Of a stretch of DNA of 28,352 bases, positions 23,665 through 28,352 are shown in pieces; within the stretch, counting starts at the first letter, position 1; each line of letters starts with the position of its first letter. The notes below the pieces were generated by a model. The model was not told the DNA's origin, searched no databases, and saw only the letters and a program-made list of their open reading frames with translations. Source of the stretch: an uncultured Oceanospirillaceae bacterium (GTDB lineage Bacteria > Pseudomonadota > Gammaproteobacteria > Pseudomonadales > Oceanobacteraceae); NCBI GenBank assembly GCA_937974825.1, contig CALJVD010000095.1, positions 1 through 28,352 of the forward strand, in the 5' to 3' direction. Made by a program: the position numbers and the translations under genes.

Positions 23665-25158
23665 TTAGTTTGTTAGATCGTTGGAGAGACCAAGTTTTCG
23701 TAAAACGACAGGGCGGATCTCGTTTAATAAATCTGCGTTGTCGACTAACGATTCGCCGTAGGAAGGAACGATCGCTTTTAAGCGGTCCTGCCAACCCTGG
23801 TCTAGGCGGGTACTAAAGCACTTCTCAATTACACCAATCATGGCGTAAGCAGAAACAGACGCACCTGGTGATGCACCTAATAAGGCTGCGATAGTGCAGT
23901 CTTTAGATGATACTAATTCAGTACCGAATTCTAGCTTCCCATGGCCTTTGGCATCTTGCTTAATGATTTGCACACGTTGACCTGCTTCTGCAAGTGTCCA
24001 CTGCTTACCATCGGCTTTCGGGAAGTAATTTCTTAGAGAGTCCACTCTTTGGTCATGTGACTGCATTACTTCACTGATTAAGTAACGCGTTAAGTCCATG
24101 TTGTGTACGCCAACTTGCATCATAGGTAACAGGTTGTTAAAGCGAACCGATTTCATTAAGTCTAGCTTAGAGCCAGCCTTTAAAAACTTAGTGGTGAAAC
24201 CAGCAAATGGCCCGAATAATAACGCTGGCTTACCATTAATGATACGAGTGTCTAAGTGAGGTACTGACATGGGTGGCGCACCAATAGCGGCTTTGCCATA
24301 CACTTTAGCGTGGTGTTGTTTAACAATGGACTCTTCTTTACAGACGAGCCATTGCCCCGAAACTGGGAAACCACCGTACCCCATGCTTTCAGGGATGCCA
24401 GATTTTTGTAGCAATGGTAAGGCACCACCACCGGCACCTAAGAAAACAAAGCCTGCATTAATGCTGGTGCTTTTACCGGTTTCACGGTTTTTTAACTGTA
24501 CTTTCCATGACTTATCTTTGCGTTGAGTTAACGCTTGTACTTCATGGCTAAGTAATAATTCGAAGTTGTCTTTTTTCTGCAATGAAGACACTAGGTTGCG
24601 TGTTAGAGAACCGAAGTCTACGTCGCTACCGAAGGTCACTTTCGTTGCGGCAACGGGCTCTTTTAATTCGCGGCCGTTCATTACTAAAGGCATCCATTCG
24701 CGTAACACTTCTGGATCTTCGCTGAACTCCATCTCATTGAATAGGTGGTGAGCAGAGATCTTTTCCCAGCGTTGGCGCAAAAATTCTACGTTTTCTTTGC
24801 CCCAAACAAAGCTGATATGAGGTGTCGGGTGAATGAAGTTTTCTGGAGATGGTAAGTCGCCAGATTCCACTAAGGAACTCCACAACTGTAATGAAATCTC
24901 AAACTGAGCATTGATATCGAGAGCTCGGCTAATATCTACTTCACCTTTGCTGTTTTCAGGTGTGTAGTTAAGTTCACAGTTACCTGCGTGTCCTGTACCT
25001 GCGTTATTCCAACCGTCTGTACTTTCGTGAGCAACCCTGTCTAAGCGTTCGACTAAGGTGATTTTGAGGGAAGGATCGATCTTGTTTAGTAGAGTGCCGA
25101 GTGTTGAACTCATAACACCGCCACCAACAAGCAACACATCAACTTTATTGGTTACCAT
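23665..25158 (-). CDS. mqo: Malate:quinone oxidoreductase
   Basis: This 497-residue FAD-dependent peripheral membrane enzyme oxidises malate to oxaloacetate and reduces quinone, an NAD-independent TCA step. The N-terminal dinucleotide fold reads LLVGGGVMSSTLGTLL (GGGVMS at 12-17), followed by the family-specific VAHESTDGWNNAGTGHAGNCELNYTPE region. Later blocks VFLGAGGGALPLLQKSGIPE, FPVSGQWLV and LLGASPGASVSAYAM are also typical. Length is normal. AAAGG precedes ATG 25158. It heads an operon with pntAA-pntAB-pntB and has a long upstream region with two hairpins. Confidence 0.97.
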   Translation of the reverse strand: MVTNKVDVLLVGGGVMSSTLGTLLNKIDPSLKITLVERLDRVAHESTDGWNNAGTGHAGNCELNYTPENSKGEVDISRALDINAQFEISLQLWSSLVESGDLPSPENFIHPTPHISFVWGKENVEFLRQRWEKISAHHLFNEMEFSEDPEVLREWMPLVMNGRELKEPVAATKVTFGSDVDFGSLTRNLVSSLQKKDNFELLLSHEVQALTQRKDKSWKVQLKNRETGKSTSINAGFVFLGAGGGALPLLQKSGIPESMGYGGFPVSGQWLVCKEESIVKQHHAKVYGKAAIGAPPMSVPHLDTRIINGKPALLFGPFAGFTTKFLKAGSKLDLMKSVRFNNLLPMMQVGVHNMDLTRYLISEVMQSHDQRVDSLRNYFPKADGKQWTLAEAGQRVQIIKQDAKGHGKLEFGTELVSSKDCTIAALLGASPGASVSAYAMIGVIEKCFSTRLDQGWQDRLKAIVPSYGESLVDNADLLNEIRPVVLRKLGLSNDLTN

Positions 25159-25278
25159 TCGATTTTGCCTTTAGGTAAATACAATTTTTAGGCGTAGATT
25201 GACGCCATTTAGCAGTGGCTTGTGGCCAATATAATCTGCCATACTTGATTCAAACGCTCGTTTTATACACATGTTAGA

Positions 25279-25303
25279 GCTCAGGTTCAATCGGAACTTG
25301 AGC
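25279..25303. other. 10-bp stem-loop upstream of mqo
   Basis: GCTCAGGTTC (25279-25288) pairs with GAACTTGAGC (25294-25303) through one G-T wobble, with a 5-base loop. It lies about 120 bases before the mqo start. It could be an operator or an mRNA leader structure. Confidence 0.45.
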
Positions 25304-25418
25304 GAAGCCATTGTGAAAACGCCCTGTGAAGCGCCTATAAATGGGCTTGAATTCCTTATAGATCCTTGTTTTCTAAGGTTTTTCACTGGGTGTAAAAAAT
25401 AACCTGTATTTTTTTTGG

Positions 25419-25433
25419 AAATACTAAGTATTT
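25419..25433. promoter_or_regulatory. Perfect odd-centred palindrome upstream of birA
   Basis: AAATACTAAGTATTT is a perfect 7+1+7 palindrome, 67 bases before the birA start, in an A/T-rich stretch where a promoter is expected. It does not resemble the BirA operator described in E. coli. It may be a binding site for another regulator. Confidence 0.35.
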
Positions 25434-25499
25434 TTTGTATTTGTGTAAGTGATATTAAAATGGCGACGAAATTGTCAATATCCATGGGTGGGTAAAAAA

Positions 25500-26456
25500 T
25501 TGTTACAGCAGATATTAGCGGTGATGGCAGATGGTAAATTTCATTCTGGAGAAGATCTTGGTGATCGACTAGGGGTGAGTCGCGCTGCTGTATGGAAACA
25601 ACTAAAAAAACTAGACGAGCTTAATATTCCTTACTCATCCGTGCGAGGAAAGGGTTATCGCCTACCTGAACCCGTTGAGCTGTTATCACGGCAGCAAATA
25701 GAACAAGAATTATCGCAGAGAATCGATAAGCTTGAAGTGTTAGTTGATGTCGATTCCACTAATACTTACTTGTTTAATCAGTCATCCGATTATGTTGGCC
25801 AGCGTTATGCCGTGCTTGCTGAAAAACAAACCGCCGGTAAAGGTAGGCGCGGGCGTATGTGGGTGAGCCCTTTTGGTAAAAGTGTCTATCTCTCTTTATT
25901 GGCAACTTTCCCGGGGGGTATTGCTTCTTTAGAAGGCTTAAGCCTAATGGTGGCTATTGCTGTCGAGCGCGCTTTGGTTCGCTTAGGTGTCGAAGGGATT
26001 GGTTTAAAGTGGCCTAATGATTTATACGCACAAGGAAAAAAGCTAGCCGGTATCTTGTTGGAAGTGACAGGTGAGTACAGTAGTCACTGCCAAGTGGTTA
26101 TTGGTATAGGGCTAAACATAGCGTTAAATGAACAAGACGCTGCTGAAATTTCTCAACCTTGGGCCGAGCTTAGAAAGATAAAGCCTGGGCTGTCTCGTAA
26201 TTTGGTTGCTGCCAAGGTACTTGATGAGCTCTTAAAAATAGTCGATGAGTTTCAGCAAGAAGGGTTTGCGCCTTATCAGCAATATTGGACAGAACGCGAT
26301 ATCTTTCATAACAAAGAAGTGCGCGTGATTTCTGGCAGTAAAGAGCGTGTGGGTGTGGTTAAAGGGGTAAATAGAAAAGGCGAACTAATGCTGAAGACAG
26401 AAATAGGCATGGAAGTATTAAATGCCGGAGAGGTAAGTGTTCGTGCTGCTCATTGA
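25500..26456 (+). CDS. birA: Bifunctional biotin-protein ligase / biotin operon repressor
   Basis: BirA activates biotin with ATP and attaches it to the carrier lysine of acetyl-CoA carboxylase; with an N-terminal winged helix it also represses biotin genes. From TTG 25500 it has 318 residues, the usual size. The HTH is clear (FHSGEDLGDRLGVSRAAVWK). The ligase core shows KGRRGRMWVSPFG (114-119 for KGRRGR), LKWPNDLYAQGKKLAGILLEV and a C-terminal SH3-like domain. The frame is open to GTG 25449 and also offers GTG 25488, but only TTG 25500 has a ribosome site (GGGTGG at 25486-25491) and fits the family N terminus. Its 3' end overlaps coaX by 20 bases. Confidence 0.93.
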   Translation: MLQQILAVMADGKFHSGEDLGDRLGVSRAAVWKQLKKLDELNIPYSSVRGKGYRLPEPVELLSRQQIEQELSQRIDKLEVLVDVDSTNTYLFNQSSDYVGQRYAVLAEKQTAGKGRRGRMWVSPFGKSVYLSLLATFPGGIASLEGLSLMVAIAVERALVRLGVEGIGLKWPNDLYAQGKKLAGILLEVTGEYSSHCQVVIGIGLNIALNEQDAAEISQPWAELRKIKPGLSRNLVAAKVLDELLKIVDEFQQEGFAPYQQYWTERDIFHNKEVRVISGSKERVGVVKGVNRKGELMLKTEIGMEVLNAGEVSVRAAH

Positions 26457-27150
26457 TGCGGGGAATACCCGCGCCAAGTGGCGATACTTAAACAATAAAG
26501 AAGTGCAAAGCGAAGGTGTGTTCGCTTATGCCGACGACTTGCCTAGCGTATGGCAAGGGTTTGATTCTGTTAGCAAGGTCTGGGTAGCAAGCGTTACTGA
26601 GCAGCCGCATCTGCAGGCTCTATTGCAAGAAAAATATCAAGCGAAGGTGCACTGGTTGCATCATCCACTTGCTTCGACTGGGTACTTTCAACATTGTTAT
26701 GAACATCCTGAAAGACTAGGAGTGGATCGCTGGTTGGCAATGTTGGGAGCAAGGCGGCACAGCCAAAAAGCAGTTCTGGTAGTGGATGCAGGAACGGCTT
26801 TAACCATCGATTTAATGAGTGCTGACAATAAACATGAAGGTGGCTATATAGTGCCTGGCGTACAAATGGCACAAGACGCACTCTTTAATAACACGGCTAA
26901 AGTAAAACCCTTTGCTGGCGAGCAGGGCGTAGACCAAATGGCGCCAGGTCAAAACACCTATAACTGCGTCGCGGCAGGAATTCAGCGCCAAAGATTTGCT
27001 CTTGTCCAGTCGGTTATAAATGAGTTTCAAAACTATCAACCCTTTATTTGCGGCGGAGATGGACAATGGTTAGCACAACAACTTAATCTCCACTATTATA
27101 ACAACCTTGTTTTAGATGGCATGGAATCTATATGCGTTGGATCTTTATAA
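26437..27150 (+). CDS. coaX: Type III pantothenate kinase
   Basis: This enzyme phosphorylates pantothenate in the first step of coenzyme A synthesis; type III kinases need a monovalent cation and are not inhibited by CoA. The 237-residue protein shows the ASKHA-fold motifs LLIDAGNTRAKW (5-15), GVDRW (95-99), VVDAGTALTIDLM (115-127) and GGYIVPG (135-141). The start is a GTG, at either 26437 or 26443; GGAGAGG at 26427-26433 could serve both. It overlaps birA at its 5' end and the SPOR gene at its 3' end, so the three genes should be translationally coupled. Confidence 0.95.
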   Translation: MFVLLIDAGNTRAKWRYLNNKEVQSEGVFAYADDLPSVWQGFDSVSKVWVASVTEQPHLQALLQEKYQAKVHWLHHPLASTGYFQHCYEHPERLGVDRWLAMLGARRHSQKAVLVVDAGTALTIDLMSADNKHEGGYIVPGVQMAQDALFNNTAKVKPFAGEQGVDQMAPGQNTYNCVAAGIQRQRFALVQSVINEFQNYQPFICGGDGQWLAQQLNLHYYNNLVLDGMESICVGSL

Positions 27151-27794
27151 CTTTAGTGTTCGGTAACCTATTACTGCTGGCATACTTTTGGCAGCAGCAA
27201 AACACTATGACACCGGCGGTTGAAACTGCCATTGAGTTGCCAAAGGGCGGCAAGACTATTCAGTTAGTAAAAGAACTTGATTACACCTTGCCAAGCATAG
27301 AAAAGAAAGCTGTTACACCTAAGCGTGCAGCATTGTGTTATGTCGCCGGACCTTATAACGAAGCAGAAAACGCTACTAACTTACTCTCTAGAGCGGTCGC
27401 CTTAGGTTTTAATGGCAAGACCAAGGCATTAGAAGTTGTTAGTGATGAGCCGTCAGAATATTGGGTGCATGTGCCACCGCGCAAGAGTCGAGAAGAAGCA
27501 ATGCGTACCCTCAGACAATTGCACCAAAAGAAAATCGATAGTTATGTCATAACACAGGGCGAGATGGCAGACGGTATTTCTGTAGGCTTGTTTAGAAACA
27601 AAGACTCGGCTTATGGCTTACAAGATCAGATTAAGTCGTTGGCTATTCCTGCAGAAGTACGCGTTATAAACAAAAATACTACAGAGTATTGGGTTGAGAT
27701 TATTGAAACTGCTCAACTTAACGAAGCATTGCGCACGCGAATACAAGCCCAAGACCAAAAAGTGCGCTGGGAATTAGTGGAGTGCTCTAAGTAA
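27132..27794 (+). CDS. SPOR-domain single-pass membrane protein
   Basis: This 220-residue protein has one N-terminal membrane segment (about 3-20, WIFITLVFGNLLLLAYFW). It has a periplasmic part whose C-terminal region (about 140-215) resembles a SPOR domain (ISVGLFRNKDSAYGLQDQIK, then AEVRVINKN). SPOR domains bind peptidoglycan stripped of stem peptides, often at the division site. A weaker similar fold may occupy residues 70-135, with a YCVAGPYNE-like opening (LCYVAGPYNEAENA). It overlaps coaX by 19 bases and is the last gene before the tRNA cluster. I recall a SPOR gene in the same place in Pseudomonas. Exact function is unknown. Confidence 0.83.
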   Translation: MRWIFITLVFGNLLLLAYFWQQQNTMTPAVETAIELPKGGKTIQLVKELDYTLPSIEKKAVTPKRAALCYVAGPYNEAENATNLLSRAVALGFNGKTKALEVVSDEPSEYWVHVPPRKSREEAMRTLRQLHQKKIDSYVITQGEMADGISVGLFRNKDSAYGLQDQIKSLAIPAEVRVINKNTTEYWVEIIETAQLNEALRTRIQAQDQKVRWELVECSK

Positions 27795-27877
27795 GGCTAT
27801 AAGCCAGCTTGAGCGACATAAGATAGCAAAGTCATTAAAGAAATTTGCTAAGTTAGTAATAAATAAGAAAATAGTAG

Positions 27878-27912
27878 TTGACAGGGTTGCGTATTATCCC
27901 GATAATGCGCGC
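27878..27912 (+). promoter_or_regulatory. Strong stable-RNA promoter with GC discriminator
   Basis: TTGACA (27878-27883), a 17-base spacer, GATAAT (27901-27906) and then GCGCGC (27907-27912). A consensus -35 and a G/C-rich discriminator are typical of tRNA/rRNA promoters shut down by ppGpp in gammaproteobacteria. tRNA-Tyr begins at 27919. Confidence 0.88.
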
Positions 27913-27918
27913 CAATTT

Positions 27919-28002
27919 GGTGGGGTTCCCGAGTGGCTAAAGGGATCAGACTGTAAATCTGACGCGCGAGCTTCGCTGGTTCGAATCCAGCCCTCACCAC
28001 CA
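27919..28002 (+). tRNA. tRNA-Tyr (anticodon GTA)
   Basis: The acceptor stem GGTGGGG (27919-27925) pairs with CCTCACC (27992-27998) with one G-T pair; discriminator A and encoded CCA follow. The anticodon loop CTGTAAA gives GTA at 27953-27955. The long variable arm is typical of class II tRNA-Tyr. The T loop reads GGTTCGAATCC. Confidence 0.97.
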
Positions 28003-28067
28003 TTATTTATAGTGAAAGCTAAGGCTTTTACTAAGCGAGTGAAAGGCTTGCTACCATAAAGCAGTTT

Positions 28068-28141
<74 letters not shown>

Positions 28142-28147
28142 AAAAAC

Positions 28148-28223
<76 letters not shown>

Positions 28224-28232
28224 TTAAATGTT

Positions 28233-28259
28233 AAAAGGCAGACTTTGTTCTGCCTTTTT
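28233..28259 (+). terminator. Intrinsic terminator-like hairpin between tRNA-Thr and tuf
   Basis: AAAAGGCAGA (28233-28242) and TCTGCCTTTT (28249-28258) form a perfect 10-bp stem with a 6-base loop, ending in a run of five T. It starts 9 bases after the tRNA-Thr CCA and lies 39 bases before the tuf start. It may end or attenuate tRNA transcription before tuf. Confidence 0.8.
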
Positions 28260-28297
28260 GTGTATGTGAATTCAACAAACAACAAGAGTATAGTGTC

Positions 28298-28352
28298 ATG
28301 GCAAAGGAAACATTTGAGCGTTCCAAACCCCACATTAACGTAGGTACTATCG
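28298..28352 (+). CDS. tuf: Elongation factor Tu, partial at the window edge
   Basis: The first 18 codons read MAKETFERSKPHINVGTI, the unmistakable N terminus of EF-Tu, the GTPase that brings aminoacyl-tRNA to the ribosome. The rest of the roughly 395-residue protein is outside the window. The start is ATG 28298 with a weak AGAG ribosome site at about 28285. Its place behind a Tyr-Gly-Thr tRNA cluster matches the tufB locus of gammaproteobacteria, where secE and nusG usually follow. A terminator-like hairpin lies between the tRNAs and this gene. Confidence 0.95.
   Translation, partial: MAKETFERSKPHINVGTI

Larger units (their letters stand above)
25159..25499. other. 341-base divergent intergenic region between mqo and birA
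   Basis: No convincing gene. It holds the 5' region of mqo (minus) and birA (plus). Visible elements are a GGCGT/ACGCC hairpin (25191-25206) close to the mqo start, a 10-bp stem-loop at 25279-25303, and a 15-base palindrome (25419-25433). The region near birA is A/T-rich. A minus-strand frame at 25171-25485 lacks a ribosome site and any recognisable family, so I do not call it. Confidence 0.6.

Noticed and set aside
25171..25485. 104-codon minus-strand frame just upstream of mqo
   Set aside because: No ribosome site before its ATG, no recognisable domain, and it spans the hairpins and the expected promoter region of mqo and birA.

Overview
The window reads as ordinary chromosome of a gammaproteobacterium, most like the marine Oceanospirillales/Pseudomonadales side of the class. 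The main clues are: the block birA-coaX-SPOR gene-tRNA-Tyr/Gly/Thr-tuf, an order I recall from Pseudomonas; trpE-G-D-C in one run without trpF/B/A; a transhydrogenase with its alpha subunit split in two; and a membrane malate:quinone oxidoreductase. Base composition looks moderate and even, and the three tRNAs encode their own CCA. I would not name a genus. I see no insertion sequences, prophage genes, CRISPR arrays or clear signs of recent transfer.

Layout. Positions 1-1440 (minus) hold the glycine cleavage genes gcvT and gcvH; gcvH runs off the left edge. Positions 1600-6486 hold a TetR/WHG repressor divergent from a two-gene RND efflux pump (adaptor plus inner-membrane pump, no outer-membrane channel). 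A strong promoter with an overlapping palindromic operator lies between them. Positions 6496-9943 hold a TonB-type energy transducer divergent from a large MalT-like (LAL) LuxR regulator. Positions 9969-12018 hold the monothiol glutaredoxin grxD, facing a probable two-gene unit of a DUF502 membrane protein and a double cyclic-nucleotide-domain/rhodanese-like protein.

Positions 12069-16868 hold the tryptophan operon: promoter, an 18-residue leader peptide containing Trp codons, trpE, trpG, trpD and trpC, then a cytochrome b561-type gene only 16 bases behind trpC. A strong bidirectional terminator separates it from a cytochrome c' gene on the other strand. Next, on the minus strand, come a Na+/phosphate-type cotransporter with an overlapping small coiled-coil gene, a PfkB/adenosine kinase-like gene, and mqo-pntAA-pntAB-pntB packed as one operon that ends in a clear terminator. 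Positions 25500-28352 (plus) hold birA, coaX and a SPOR-domain gene with overlapping ends. They are followed by a stringent-type promoter, three tRNA genes, an intrinsic-terminator-like hairpin and the first codons of tuf.

Working together, the genes cover one-carbon/glycine metabolism, drug efflux, tryptophan synthesis with likely attenuation control, quinone-linked malate oxidation coupled to NADPH supply, cofactor attachment and synthesis (biotin, CoA) and the translation machinery. I did not find a convincing undescribed system. The most useful leads are the trp leader with its possible dual control, the mqo-pnt operon, the cytochrome b gene riding on the trp operon, the pump that lacks canonical proton-relay residues, and the regulator-like protein with an inactive rhodanese domain.
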